Shown: positions 37,540-48,158 of the stretch, piece after piece
How positions within the stretch are numbered: position 1 is the stretch's first letter
Layout: the number at the start of each line of letters is the position of its first letter
NCBI GenBank assembly: GCA_016713925.1
Contig: JADJOH010000002.1
Span: forward strand, 124,001-188,000
DNA length: 64,000 nt
Source: Bacteroidota bacterium
GTDB taxonomy: Bacteria; Bacteroidota; Bacteroidia; AKYH767-A; OLB10
Reading direction: 5' to 3'
The notes under the pieces: model-generated
Databases searched by the model: none
Told to the model about the DNA's origin: nothing
What the model saw: the letters and a program-made list of their open reading frames with translations, nothing else
Program-made: the position numbers and the translations under genes

Positions 37540-37675
37540 GATAATTTTATAAGTGGGTTGCAAAGATACATATGGTTTTGGTTAAAACAATAGATTTTTC
37601 GAATTTTTCGTCTCTTTTCAAAAAAAGACAATAACGGAATTAATGATTTGATTATAAGACAAATAGATTTATAAA

Positions 37676-40612
37676 CTAATTATATTGAAACATCTTTTTC
37701 AGTTCAACTAAAGTTAACTCATAATCACTTTCCAGTTGCATGCATAGCCCTTGTAAACCATTCGTTTCAAGATTTCTCCCCTTTTTCTCGATCTCTTTAC
37801 ACACTTCGGCCATACGTGCGGCACCGATATTCAAACTCGTTCCTTTCAGTTTATGTGCAGTTTTCCACATTCCGGTAAAATCCCCTCTGTCAAGGAAATT
37901 ACAAATCTCACCAATATTCTCGGGTGCCTGCTTCATAAACATCTCCAGTACTTGCTGCAGAAAGCCGGGATCTGTTTGTTCACCGATTTTTAAAAGACGT
38001 TGAATGGATGTTGTATCCAGCAATTCCTTTTCAGTACTTTTTACTGATGTTTTAACTTGTTCTGTTTTCTGTTTCATTTCCTGAATTTTATCCGGGGTCC
38101 ACTTTAATAACATTTGTTCCATATCGTCCAAAATGATTGGTTTGGATACATAATCATCCATCCCTGCTTCTTTACAGGCATCCTTATCATCCTTACCCGC
38201 AAAAGCGGTCATGGCAATGATGACGGGTTGACGTACAGGAGAAATATCCGCTCTGATCATCCGGGTGGCGTAGAGGCCATCCCATTCTGGCATTTGTACA
38301 TCCATAAATACCAGATCAAAATCTTTCTCCTTAATCAAATCATAAGCCTTCTTTCCATCTGCTACTGACTCTATGGAATATCCCAATCGCTCAAATAATT
38401 TTCGGGCAAGAAGCCGGTTGATATCGTTATCATCTACCAATAGAATTCGGGCAGGGTATTTCAAAGCGAAATCTGCAGTTGATTCACTGAAAGCCGATTT
38501 CGGCATTGGTAATGCCTGCGCTTTCGCCGTTTCAATTTCAACAGGCTTTGTGGCGATCGCTGAACTGATATTAAAATAAAACGTGCTTCCTTCTCCCGGA
38601 CGGCTCTCCACCCATATTTCACCACCCATTAAATTAACAAGGGTTTTACATATGGTTAAGCCAAGACCTGTACCCCCATACTTTCTATAAGTAGATGGAT
38701 CGGCCTGCGTAAATGCAGTGAAAAGATTCTCCGCCTGATCTGCTTCAATGCCCACACCGGTATCTTTCACTGCAAATTCAATCACTTGCCGGTCTTCTGT
38801 TTCCTCTGATTTCTTAATCAAAATGCTTACACTACCCTTCTCTGTAAATTTTAAAGAATTCCCGACAAGATTCATCAAGACCTGCCGGAGTCGGGCTTTA
38901 TCCCCATAAATGACGGCAGGCAAACCTTCCGCCAATTCTATCTTCAAGTCTATCCCCTTCTCCTTCGCCTTACCGGATAAAATCGTCATCGTTTCTTTTG
39001 CCACATCCTCCACATGAAAAGGAGCGATTTCCAACTGCATCTTATTGGCTTCGATCTTTGAAAAATCAAGAATATCAGAAATCACCTGCAACAATGCTTC
39101 ACCACTGAGCCGAATAATATCCACAAACTCCTTTTGCTGATGATCCAGATGCGTATTGTTAAGCAACTCAGAAATACCGATCAGACCATTCAATGGTGTC
39201 CGGATTTCATGGCTCATCACAGCTAAAAACTCCGACTTCGCCAGCGTAGCCTGTTCGGCATTATCCCTCGCCTCCCGCAAAGCTTCTTCCTGCTTCAGCC
39301 GTTCGGTGATATCCCTTCCGGCATAGGTGATACCCGTTATCAACCCTTCCTCATCCCGCACCGGATAGAGCAAGGCTTCATACACCTGAGTGAGTCCGGA
39401 TTCATTCTTAAAATCTTCTCTGTAATTTAAGGTTTTCCCTTGTAAAACAGACCTGAACCGCTCCCGGAAAACCTTTCTTTCTTCCTGTGGAAGTTGTTCC
39501 TCAAACAGCATACCCTCTGTGAGATGAACAGCCCGGTTCAGGAAAAACAAATCCTTATAGCGGCTATTCAGCACCGTTATCTTGCCCAATGCATCGAGTG
39601 AAAAAACAGTCTCTCCGGTATTTTCTACCAATGCCCGCAGGTTTTCGCGGTTTCGCATCAATACCTGTTGGGCTTCACGTGCGCTGCTGTTATCAATAGC
39701 CGTAATAATCACTGACTGACGAGAAGGCATTCCTGCAGCCAATAATTCCAGTGATGCAGGCTTACCATCCTTGCGAATGATAATCCTCTCCGTACGTGAA
39801 ACATTATTCCTTCCATCGGCAAGGCCTGCAAACCAATCTTCATGCAACATCGACTGAGATGGATGGATAAGCTGATCGAAACCCAGCGTTTTTAATTCCT
39901 CAATGCTGTAACCGGTAAGAAGGGAAAACGCCTCATTCGATTCCATTATGCTTTGATCAGCATGAACAAAAGCAATCGCCTCAGTAGCAGAAGAAAGATG
40001 TTGAACAGATAAGCCCATCTCCGGCAAATCCGAAAACTCACGTTTATTATTCTCTGTCAACGAAGCAGACTCCGGTGCTGTAATGATTTCCGGAACATTC
40101 ATCTGCAACTTTTGGGTAGTTTCAATCGCAGCTGTTTCCACCTGATGTTGCATGGGTATGGCCATCACCAGCGGTTCCATAAATCTGCAAAATAAATTCC
40201 CTTCGCTCACCCTGTTGATACTGACAGACATTTTGAAATTTCTACCACTCAGACTTCTGCAAACAAGGGTTTTATTCACGAAAGTATTATTGTCAATTGC
40301 ATTCAGTAGCAATGAAACCTCATCCTCTGAAAGCTCTTCTTCAAAAAGCTTATCGAAACTGAGCTTATTCAGAAACTGCTCCCGGAAAATGCCAAAAAGA
40401 TTCATCGCCTTTTGATTGGCCTTGATCGTTCGAAGCGTTATCCCATCAATAATTAACCAGGCTTCAGGTTGCTGATCAAAAAGTGTATTGAATGAAATTT
40501 CTTCCTTTTCCTTTTTGTTGGATCTGCCCAATTTAAACCAGAGCACGATCACTAACAGCAACAAAGTGCTACCGGCAATCAAAACTATGGCTAAAAAATA
40601 ATCGGGGCTCAT
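37676..40612 (-). CDS. Hybrid sensor histidine kinase with PAS, receiver and HPt domains
   Basis: 978 residues. One N-terminal membrane helix (4-26) is followed by three PAS-like domains (about 40-145, 205-310, 325-440), a HisKA domain with phosphoacceptor His468 (VMSHEIRTPLNGL), a HATPase domain (N585 box, DTGVGI at 617-622, GGTGLGL at 646-652), a receiver with acceptor Asp771 (DLVFMDVQMPEWDG), and a C-terminal HPt with His920 (WKTAHKLKGTSLNIG). The full phosphorelay from His to Asp to His is thus in one protein; the final response regulator must be encoded elsewhere. PAS sensing with almost no periplasmic part suggests a cytoplasmic or membrane signal. Confidence 0.93.
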   Translation of the reverse strand: MSPDYFLAIVLIAGSTLLLLVIVLWFKLGRSNKKEKEEISFNTLFDQQPEAWLIIDGITLRTIKANQKAMNLFGIFREQFLNKLSFDKLFEEELSEDEVSLLLNAIDNNTFVNKTLVCRSLSGRNFKMSVSINRVSEGNLFCRFMEPLVMAIPMQHQVETAAIETTQKLQMNVPEIITAPESASLTENNKREFSDLPEMGLSVQHLSSATEAIAFVHADQSIMESNEAFSLLTGYSIEELKTLGFDQLIHPSQSMLHEDWFAGLADGRNNVSRTERIIIRKDGKPASLELLAAGMPSRQSVIITAIDNSSAREAQQVLMRNRENLRALVENTGETVFSLDALGKITVLNSRYKDLFFLNRAVHLTEGMLFEEQLPQEERKVFRERFRSVLQGKTLNYREDFKNESGLTQVYEALLYPVRDEEGLITGITYAGRDITERLKQEEALREARDNAEQATLAKSEFLAVMSHEIRTPLNGLIGISELLNNTHLDHQQKEFVDIIRLSGEALLQVISDILDFSKIEANKMQLEIAPFHVEDVAKETMTILSGKAKEKGIDLKIELAEGLPAVIYGDKARLRQVLMNLVGNSLKFTEKGSVSILIKKSEETEDRQVIEFAVKDTGVGIEADQAENLFTAFTQADPSTYRKYGGTGLGLTICKTLVNLMGGEIWVESRPGEGSTFYFNISSAIATKPVEIETAKAQALPMPKSAFSESTADFALKYPARILLVDDNDINRLLARKLFERLGYSIESVADGKKAYDLIKEKDFDLVFMDVQMPEWDGLYATRMIRADISPVRQPVIIAMTAFAGKDDKDACKEAGMDDYVSKPIILDDMEQMLLKWTPDKIQEMKQKTEQVKTSVKSTEKELLDTTSIQRLLKIGEQTDPGFLQQVLEMFMKQAPENIGEICNFLDRGDFTGMWKTAHKLKGTSLNIGAARMAEVCKEIEKKGRNLETNGLQGLCMQLESDYELTLVELKKMFQYN

Positions 40613-40767
40613 GTATTCACACTTCTATATCATTTCTTATTCGAAAATCATTCAAAAAAGTTTCACTTTTGGAAAAGTATAATTCTTTGAATATCAATCT
40701 CCTAATTTAAACACTAAAACATTAATCACTATTTAGTCACATTATAAAGATCTAAATCCTCTTTCGT

Positions 40768-42491
40768 TCAATCTGCCAATTTTCTCCATTCTTCTTTGAC
40801 GAATTCACTCAGTTCATGAATATACGTCTCTGAAAAATCGAACTTCACTCCTGCCCGGTCATAAATTTCACCAATCGAAGAGGTATAACCCATCTTCAAA
40901 GCTTCCAGATAATTCTTTATCGTTTCTGATGGGTTTGCCCGATAATTTCTCCACATGGCGATTGCACCTAATTGTGCAAATCCATACTCAATATAATAGA
41001 AGGGTACTTCGAAAATATGCAATTGTTTCTGCCATAAAATTGCACGGATATGCTCCTGGCCTTTCCAATCGACCACCTCTCCTGAAAATCGACGGAAAGT
41101 ATTTACCCATGCTTCACTTCTCTGCTCAGCGTTATGTTGCTGATGTGTGTATATCCAATGCTGAAAGGCATCCACACAAGCGATCCAGGGTAAACCTTTC
41201 AGTACATCTTCGAGGTGTTTTCTTTTTGCTTTTTTGAGGTCTTCCGGATTTTCAAAAAAGTGATGCCAGTGTTCCATTGAAATTAACTCCATCGACATCG
41301 ACGCCAGCTCAGCCACTTCACTGGGAATATTTTTAAAATCGACCAGTTCGAGGGGTTTATCGAGAATGGATTGCACGGCATGACCACCTTCATGAACAAT
41401 AGTCACCAGATCACGAAGCGTATTGGTTGAATTCATGAAGATAAAAGGCAGTCCGGTTTCATAAAGCGGATAATTATAACCACCCGGAGCCTTCCCTTTC
41501 CTTGAATCGAGATCGAGACGTTTTGCCTCCTTCATTTCTCTCATACACTGACCGAGATACGGATCAATTTCCTCGAAGCAGGCAATCGCTTTATCCATTA
41601 GTTCCGCTGCAGAAGAAGAAGGCACAAGGGGAGATTGTCCGGGAGGTGCGGCGGCAGTATCCCAGGGTTTCAATACCTCCAGTTTTAAGTCCTTTCTGTG
41701 CAGGTCTTCTATTGCTTCATTCAACGGCACGAGGCAAGTGGCTACTGCCTGATGAAACTTCAAACAGTCATCGCTGGTGTAGTCAAAACGACCCAGGTTG
41801 GCAAACATATAATCGCGGTAATCAGAGAAGCCTGCATTCTTAGCAATCGCATTTCTCTTAGCAATCAAATCATTCATCAACCCGTCCAGTTTATCTTTAT
41901 CCTGAAGCCGGCGTGTATAAATTTTCTTATAAATTTCCTCCCGCTTTACGCGATCATCTCTTTCAAGAAAATTAGCTGCTTGCTGAAGGGTAATTTCCTT
42001 ATCATCCACCATGATGGTCATTGCTCCGGTGATGGCAGAAAATTCCTGCTCCTGTTGTTGCAAATCTGCCAGCAAGGGCACATTCTCTTCTCTAAAAATC
42101 TCTACTCTTTTTCTAATTTGACGCAGCATGATCTCATAAGACCTTCCTTTCAACAGTGGCAAAGCCGGACTTTGAAGTAATTTCAGGTCAGTTGCTGGCT
42201 CAGAGGAGCAATACGGGGTTGTATCTCCCCGACAAAAAAATTAAAAGCCCTGGCATATTCTTCATTGACTGTATCACAACTCATCCGGATATATCTCCAT
42301 CCCATATCTTCCTGCAGAAATGCTTCCAATTCACTGCGGTTCTGCAACCAGGTTCTCAAATCATCCGGCTGATCAATATTCCTCTGTAAAAGTTGATCAA
42401 AATAAGACTGAATCTGATCCCAATTGCTCACCTCTATTTTAGCGGGAAGAAAACTTCGTTCAACGGACATAGTATTCATAGTGGAATTCAT
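40768..42491 (-). pseudogene. M3-family oligoendopeptidase (PepF-like), single-base frameshift near 42188
   Basis: The N-terminal frame (from the ATG at 42491, MNSTMNTMSVERSFLP) contains the family segment LEAFLQEDMGWRYIRMSCDT and stops in a TGA at 42183 after IAPLSQQLT. The other frame continues directly with DLKLLQSPALPLLKGRSYEI through the metalloprotease core, HEGGHAV (HExxH-type, zinc ligands; here H-E-G-G-H) with the downstream Glu in ELASMSMELIS. Adding one base in the AC doublet near 42188 restores 574 residues, the family's usual size. It cleaves oligopeptides in the cytoplasm. The core is intact, so I favour a sequence error. Confidence 0.88.
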
Positions 42492-42514
42492 TGTGGCTGT
42501 TTTATAAATCAATG

Positions 42515-42522
42515 CGAAGATA
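42515..42522 (-). promoter_or_regulatory. Bacteroidota -7 element for the PepF-like gene
   Basis: The minus strand reads TATCTTCG, one mismatch to TAnnTTTG, with a TTG 21 bases upstream. The predicted start of transcription is about 17 bases before the ATG at 42491, which supports that start. Confidence 0.45.
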
Positions 42523-42844
42523 ATTGTATTCCTTAGAAAACATCAATGAAATACCTTATGGGCATTTATACTCTCAGCTCTATAAGCTTTAGAGCAAACA
42601 AAAGATAAATAAGAATATGGGTTTAATGAAAAAGATAACTCCTCCTAAGGTGAACTCCTGTCTTAATTCCCGTACTTACCATTGCTTAACATCCACTCTT
42701 TCCCCTTACCAAATGATGGTTGAAGCAGTCCGCCAAATTCAACATATGATTGCATCAAAGCCAAGAGATGTACGATGCAAAAATGAAACAGATCCGATAT
42801 CACCTTTTCACTGCCAAATCGGAGAGGTATCTTTTAAGCAAAAA
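42523..42844. other. Spacer without a visible gene
   Basis: About 320 bases between the PepF-like start and the DUF5606 stop. The only long frame here (42617 onward, plus strand) lies mostly antisense to DUF5606 and has no recognisable features. I see no hairpin or repeat worth calling. Confidence 0.5.
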
Positions 42845-43426
42845 TCACTCTGCCGTTTTAGAAGATTTTCTGGCTTTCTTCTTTGGAGCTTCTTCTGTAG
42901 CGGCCTCTGCAACCACCTCTTCCTTCTTCTTGACGGCCTTCTTCTTCACCACTTTCTCGGCAACCACCTCTGCGGCAGGCACTTCAGCATCAGCTTCTTT
43001 CACCGGCATTTCACCGGCTTCCAGTTTCATTGCTTCTTCCGCTTCCGGAGAACCAACGATATCTTTAACCAGTTTATACCAGATAAACATTTTGCGAATA
43101 TCAGAAGCGTGCACCCGTTCGTCGTCAAACTCAGGAAGAATTTTCTTCAGAGTTGCTTTTAAATCAGCCGGTTCGGCTTTAGGTGAAATAGAAAGCGCCA
43201 GCGCATCCTGCTCCTTCATTTTCTTAAAAACGTCATACAGCGGAATATCATCTTCCATGGTATAAACAGCAATATCCTTTAACATGATTATCCGCTGCAT
43301 AGAAGAAACGGGAATACGGCGACCATCGGCCAATGACTCTACTACAAAGCCGCTATTCCGCATTTGAGCGACCATCTTAAACAACCCGCTTAATCCGGGA
43401 ACTGAGATTATTTTATCGAAACTCAT
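42845..43426 (-). CDS. DUF5606 domain protein
   Basis: 193 residues. The N-terminal globular part (about 1-125) has the family pattern ISVPGLSGLFKMVAQMRNSG, VESLADGRRIPV and YDVFKKMKEQD. The C-terminal 65 residues are low complexity: Glu/Ala-rich, then Lys-rich (VVKKKAVKKKEE, KKKARKSSK), possibly nucleic-acid binding. DUF5606 is a Bacteroidota family of unknown function. A near-consensus promoter lies just upstream. Confidence 0.82.
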   Translation of the reverse strand: MSFDKIISVPGLSGLFKMVAQMRNSGFVVESLADGRRIPVSSMQRIIMLKDIAVYTMEDDIPLYDVFKKMKEQDALALSISPKAEPADLKATLKKILPEFDDERVHASDIRKMFIWYKLVKDIVGSPEAEEAMKLEAGEMPVKEADAEVPAAEVVAEKVVKKKAVKKKEEVVAEAATEEAPKKKARKSSKTAE

Positions 43427-43443
43427 ATCTTTATATTCAACTG

Positions 43444-43451
43444 CAAAAATA
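43444..43451 (-). promoter_or_regulatory. Bacteroidota -7 element for DUF5606
   Basis: The minus strand reads TATTTTTG, an exact TAnnTTTG match, ending 18 bases before the ATG at 43426. No clear TTG is seen at -33. Confidence 0.5.
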
Positions 43452-43595
43452 ACATGTTTAATTGATTTTCGTCATTATATTTTATTTTGTAAGTGAATTA
43501 GTACGTTTTAACAGTAGAAAAATACAGTTTGTCTAAAAAGAAGGTTTTATAGTATTGATTCTATTAAATTAGCCCTCTCTATTGAACTAAAAACT

Positions 43596-45521
43596 ATGAC
43601 AAAAAAACTTCTAATGCTCGCGTTTGCTCTTGTTGTATCGCATTCGCTTTCAGCACAGGTAAAGACCTATGAACTTCGGGACTTCTTTAAAAACGCTGAA
43701 AAAACCCGATTCCAGATTTCACCGGAAGGAGACCTTTTGTCTTATTTGGCACCATGGAACAACAGAATGAATATTCACATTCAAAAACCAGGAGAAAAGA
43801 CTGCCACCCGTATTACCAGCCTTACCGATCGTGATATCAGCGGATATTTCTGGAAAAACAACAGTAGCCTGATCTATGTACGTGACTTTGGGGGAGATGA
43901 AAACTTCCACTTATTTGTGGCGTCTACAGATGGAAAAACAGAAAAAGATCTTACTCCATTTAAAGAGGTGCGGGTATCAATTGTTGATGATCTCGAAGAT
44001 TTCCCGAATGAAGTACTCATCCAAATGAACAAGGATAATCCCGAAGTTTTTGATGTGTATCGTCTCAACATTACCACGGGTGATATGAAACAAGTAGCAA
44101 AAAATCCGGGAAATATTTCAGGATGGGTAACAGATCATACCGGTGCCATTCGTGCGGCTGTAACGACTGATGGTGTTGAGTCCAGTTTATTGGTACGTGA
44201 AAAAGAAACGGATGAATTCAAGGTATTAATGACAACTGATTTCCGGGAATCTGTTTCCCCTCTTTTTTATACATTTGATAATAAGCAACTCTATGCCGCC
44301 AGTAATGTAGGAAGGGATAAGCAAGCAATAGTTCGAATAAACACCAGTACCGGTAAAGAAGAAGAATTACTTTTTGAGCACCCCGAAGTGGATGTTTCAG
44401 AACTCAGTTTTTCGAGAAAAAGAAAAGTACTTACAAGCATAGGATTTGAGACTGATAAATACGAATATAAATTTCTGGATGTTGAAACTGAAACTATGTA
44501 CACCAAATTTCAGGAAGAATTGAAAGGTTACCATATTGCAGTGACATCAAAGAACAAAAACGAAGATAAATTTCTGGTTCGAACATACAGTGATCGAAGC
44601 CTCGGCGCCTATTATATGTATGATAAGGCGACCGACAAACTCACGAAATTGCATGAAGTAAGTCCGTGGATCAATGAGGATGACATGTGCGAAATGCGTC
44701 CGGTAAGTTATGAAGCCCGTGATGGAAAAATTATCCATGGCTATCTGACTATCCCTAAAACCGTAAAAGATCAAACGAAACTTCCTGTAGTGATCAATCC
44801 TCATGGTGGACCATGGGCGCGTGATAGCTGGGGTTACAATCCGGAGGTTCAGTTTCTGGCCAACCGTGGCTATGCCGTTTTTCAGATGAACTTCAGAGGA
44901 AGTACAGGATATGGCCGTAAGTTTTGGGAATCCTCATTCAAACAATGGGGACAAGCTATGCAGAATGATATATCAGATGGCGTAAAATGGCTGGTGGCTA
45001 ATGGCATTGCTGACCCGAAAAGAGTGGCAATTTACGGTGCTTCCTACGGGGGATATGCAACGCTGGCAGGCATCACCACTACACCTGACCTATATGCTTG
45101 TGCGGTGGACTATGTAGGGGTATCCAATCTCTTCACCTTCATGAAAACCATTCCTCCCTACTGGAAACCCTATTTGGAGATGATGTATACCATGGTCGGC
45201 AATCCACAAAATCCGGAAGATTCAGTGATGATGCATCAATACTCCCCGGTTTTTCATGTGGACAAAATAAAATGTCCGCTCTTTATTGCGCAAGGAGCTA
45301 AAGATCCACGTGTAAATAAAGATGAGAGTGATCAGGTGGTTGAAGCATTGAAGAAAAACAATATTGAAGTGCAATACCTGGTTAAAGACAATGAAGGCCA
45401 TGGATTCAGAAACGAAGAAAATAAATTTGAATTTTATGGTGCAATGGAGACCTTTTTAGGGAAACATCTGGCAAAAAAAAGCGATGAACCGCTCTTCAAA
45501 AGCACACCCTATGGCAAATAG
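43596..45521 (+). CDS. S9-family prolyl oligopeptidase / acylaminoacyl-peptidase-like protease
   Basis: 641 residues with a signal peptide (MTKKLLMLAFALVVSHSLSA), so it is exported to the periplasm. Residues ~30-375 form a beta-propeller; ~385-630 form the alpha/beta-hydrolase. The catalytic triad is Ser483 (YGASYGGYATLAG), Asp570 (AKDPRVNKDE) and His602 (NEGHGF). The oxyanion region is NPHGGPWARDSWGYNPEVQF. It probably cleaves peptides taken up from outside. It stands alone; a bidirectional hairpin follows at 45603. Confidence 0.92.
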   Translation: MTKKLLMLAFALVVSHSLSAQVKTYELRDFFKNAEKTRFQISPEGDLLSYLAPWNNRMNIHIQKPGEKTATRITSLTDRDISGYFWKNNSSLIYVRDFGGDENFHLFVASTDGKTEKDLTPFKEVRVSIVDDLEDFPNEVLIQMNKDNPEVFDVYRLNITTGDMKQVAKNPGNISGWVTDHTGAIRAAVTTDGVESSLLVREKETDEFKVLMTTDFRESVSPLFYTFDNKQLYAASNVGRDKQAIVRINTSTGKEEELLFEHPEVDVSELSFSRKRKVLTSIGFETDKYEYKFLDVETETMYTKFQEELKGYHIAVTSKNKNEDKFLVRTYSDRSLGAYYMYDKATDKLTKLHEVSPWINEDDMCEMRPVSYEARDGKIIHGYLTIPKTVKDQTKLPVVINPHGGPWARDSWGYNPEVQFLANRGYAVFQMNFRGSTGYGRKFWESSFKQWGQAMQNDISDGVKWLVANGIADPKRVAIYGASYGGYATLAGITTTPDLYACAVDYVGVSNLFTFMKTIPPYWKPYLEMMYTMVGNPQNPEDSVMMHQYSPVFHVDKIKCPLFIAQGAKDPRVNKDESDQVVEALKKNNIEVQYLVKDNEGHGFRNEENKFEFYGAMETFLGKHLAKKSDEPLFKSTPYGK

Positions 45522-45602
45522 TTAAGGGTTTCAGGTTCTGCAAATACAATTGACTGAATGCATCAGGTAGAATAATCACATTCATAACCACATCTCTATT
45601 AT

Positions 45603-45637
45603 AGAAAAAGCATGTCATCAACCGACATGTTTTTTCT
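45603..45637 (+). terminator. Terminator after the S9 peptidase
   Basis: The core stem CATGTC / GACATG is extended by an A-rich arm pairing with a T-rich arm (AGAAAAA / TTTTTTCT), with a 7-base loop. It sits about 80 bases past the stop. The symmetry would let it act in both directions. Confidence 0.7.
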
Positions 45638-45684
45638 GTTAATAAAAGGATGAAACCATCGTCAAAGCCCAACGGATTTACTGC

Positions 45685-45692
45685 TAAGTTTG
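45685..45692 (+). promoter_or_regulatory. Bacteroidota -7 element for fadN
   Basis: TAAGTTTG is an exact TAnnTTTG match located 27 bases before the fadN ATG. The -33 TTG is not evident. Confidence 0.4.
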
Positions 45693-45719
45693 GCTTTGTA
45701 AATTGCGAATCATAGAACT

Positions 45720-48122
45720 ATGCGTAAGATAAAAAAAGTGGCTGTATTGGGATCCGGAATCATGGGCTCAAGAATTGCTTGTCATTTTGCAAATATTGGA
45801 CTGAGTGTACTCCTGCTGGATATCGTCCCCAATGAACTTTTAAAAGAAGAGGAAGCCAAAGGTTTAACACTTCAACATCCGGCGGTACGAAACCGAATCG
45901 TGAATGCAGCCCTTGATGCCACATTGAAATCCAATCCGGCTTCCCTATATAAAAAATCATACGCTAGTCGGATAAAAACAGGAAACTTTGAGGATAATCT
46001 TCCGGAAATAGAAAGCTGCGATTGGATCATTGAGGCTGTTGTAGAAAAATTAGAAATCAAGAAAAGCATTTTTACAAGTGTCGAAAAATACCGTAAACCC
46101 GGCACCTTAATTACTACCAACACTTCCGGCATTCCGATAGCGTTGATGGAGGACGGAAGAAGTGATGATTTTAAAAAACATTTCTGCGGAACGCATTTCT
46201 TTAATCCGCCCCGCTATTTACGCCTCCTTGAAATTATTCCGGGAACCAATACCGACAAGGAAATTATTTCCTTCCTCATGGAATACGGTGACCTTTATCT
46301 CGGTAAAACCACTGTACTCTGTAAGGACACTCCTGCTTTTATCGCTAACCGCATCGGTGTGTTTGGCATCATGTATCTCTTCCATCTCGTCGAAAAAATG
46401 CAATTGGCCATTGAAGATGTTGATAAACTTACCGGGCCGGTTCTGGGAAGACCAAAGTCAGCCACCTTCAGAACCTGTGACGTGGTTGGGCTTGACACAC
46501 TGGTACATGTTGCGAATGGTTTAAGCGCAGGGTTGAAAGACGATAGTCTGAAAGAATATTTCAAACTTCCCGGTTACATCTCTAAAATGACAGAGAATAA
46601 ATGGCTGGGCGATAAAACAAAGCAGGGATTTTATAAAAAAGTAAAAGGCGCTGATGGCAAGTCAGAAATTTTAGCGCTGGATCTCAGCAGTCTTGATTAC
46701 AGGGCGCAAAAGAAAACGAAATTTGCAACACTGGAGTTGACAAAGACGGTAGATGATTTACGCGAAAGAATGAAAATTCTTGTAGCCGGTAAAGATCAGG
46801 CCGGTGAATTTTACAGAGCATCCTTCTATGGTTTATTCAGATATGTCTCTGAGAGAATCCCTGAAATTGCCGATGAAGTGTTTCGTATTGATGCCGCGAT
46901 GGAATCAGGATTCGGCTGGGAGATTGGTCCTTTTGAGAGTTGGGATGTCCTCGGAGTGGAAGGCACACTTAAAGCCATGGAAAAAGCTGATATGAAAGGC
47001 GCTCCCTGGGTATATGATATGATCGCCGCCGGCTGTGCTACATTTTATAAAGTGCAAGATGGAAAGAAATGGTATTACGATATTCCATCGAAAGGCTACA
47101 AAATTATCCCCGGCCAGGAAGCCTATCTCTACTTACAACCCTTACGTGGAACTAAAACTGTTTGGAGCAATAGCGGTTGCAGCGTTATCGACATCGGTGA
47201 TGATGTGCTTTGCTGTGAGTTCCGTACTAAAATGAATACAATTGGCGGTGAAGTAGTACAAGGTGTAAATAAAGCGATAGAACTGGCAGAAGAAAATTTT
47301 CAGGGATTAGTGATTGGAAATGAAGGACCCAATTTCAGTGCCGGTGCAAATCTGGCGATGGTTTTCATGATGGCCATTGAACAGGAATGGGATGAAATCG
47401 ATATGGCCATTCGGATGTTTCAAAAAATGAACATGCGGGTACGGTATTCTTCAATTCCGGTAGTGGTTGCACCTTTTGGTTTAAGTCTGGGTGGCGGATG
47501 CGAGATGACTTTACATGCCGACAAAGTTCAAGCACATGCAGAACTCTATACAGGTATGGTTGAATTTGGGGTGGGTTTAATTCCCGGAGGCGGTGGTTCT
47601 AAAGAATTCGCATTAAGATTATCTGATAGCTTCAAGGAAGGCGATATTGAAATTAATGCTTTGCGCGACCGTTTTCTGACCATTGGACAGGCAAAAGTTT
47701 CTACTTCCGCCGCCGAAGCCTTCGATTTGGGGATTCTGAGGCCCGGATTAGATGAAGTTAGCATGAATAAAAGCAGGCTCCTTTCTGATGCCAAGAGTGC
47801 TGTTATTGAATTAGCGTCAGCCGGCTACACCCAAAAGTCACCCAGAAAAGATATTAAAGTATTAGGAAAGAGTGGCTTAGGTATTGTTTGGGTAGGTGCA
47901 GATACCATGTATTCAGGTCATTATATCAGTGAACACGACCAGAAAATCAGTCAAAAACTCGGATTTATACTTTGTGGAGGGGATTTAAGCAGCCCTACTT
48001 TAGTCTCTGAACAGTATTTACTGGATCTGGAAAGGGAAGCATTTCTCTCATTATGTGGGGAAAAGAAGACACTTGAAAGAATTCAATCTATTTTGACCAC
48101 AGGAAAACCTTTGAGGAATTAA
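45720..48122 (+). CDS. fadN: 3-hydroxyacyl-CoA dehydrogenase / enoyl-CoA hydratase (FadN type)
   Basis: 800 residues. The dehydrogenase comes first: NAD-binding VLGSGIMGSRIACHFANIG (residues 9-27), HFFNPPRYLRLLEIIPG and the C-terminal 3HCDH domain (about 190-430). The hydratase/crotonase module follows (about 500-700), with FSAGANLAMV and GLSLGGGCEM as oxyanion loops and PGGGGSKEFA. This order matches FadN of Bacillus, not FadB/FadJ of Escherichia, where the hydratase is N-terminal. It carries out the hydration and oxidation steps of beta-oxidation. fadA follows after one small gene, and fadE lies further on. Confidence 0.92.
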   Translation: MRKIKKVAVLGSGIMGSRIACHFANIGLSVLLLDIVPNELLKEEEAKGLTLQHPAVRNRIVNAALDATLKSNPASLYKKSYASRIKTGNFEDNLPEIESCDWIIEAVVEKLEIKKSIFTSVEKYRKPGTLITTNTSGIPIALMEDGRSDDFKKHFCGTHFFNPPRYLRLLEIIPGTNTDKEIISFLMEYGDLYLGKTTVLCKDTPAFIANRIGVFGIMYLFHLVEKMQLAIEDVDKLTGPVLGRPKSATFRTCDVVGLDTLVHVANGLSAGLKDDSLKEYFKLPGYISKMTENKWLGDKTKQGFYKKVKGADGKSEILALDLSSLDYRAQKKTKFATLELTKTVDDLRERMKILVAGKDQAGEFYRASFYGLFRYVSERIPEIADEVFRIDAAMESGFGWEIGPFESWDVLGVEGTLKAMEKADMKGAPWVYDMIAAGCATFYKVQDGKKWYYDIPSKGYKIIPGQEAYLYLQPLRGTKTVWSNSGCSVIDIGDDVLCCEFRTKMNTIGGEVVQGVNKAIELAEENFQGLVIGNEGPNFSAGANLAMVFMMAIEQEWDEIDMAIRMFQKMNMRVRYSSIPVVVAPFGLSLGGGCEMTLHADKVQAHAELYTGMVEFGVGLIPGGGGSKEFALRLSDSFKEGDIEINALRDRFLTIGQAKVSTSAAEAFDLGILRPGLDEVSMNKSRLLSDAKSAVIELASAGYTQKSPRKDIKVLGKSGLGIVWVGADTMYSGHYISEHDQKISQKLGFILCGGDLSSPTLVSEQYLLDLEREAFLSLCGEKKTLERIQSILTTGKPLRN

Positions 48123-48158
48123 ATTAGTTATTACTTTAGCCAAGTAATCCTGACACGT

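Noticed and set aside
42617..43162. 181-codon plus-strand frame
   Set aside because: It lies mostly antisense to DUF5606 and encodes a composition typical of a complement-strand shadow.
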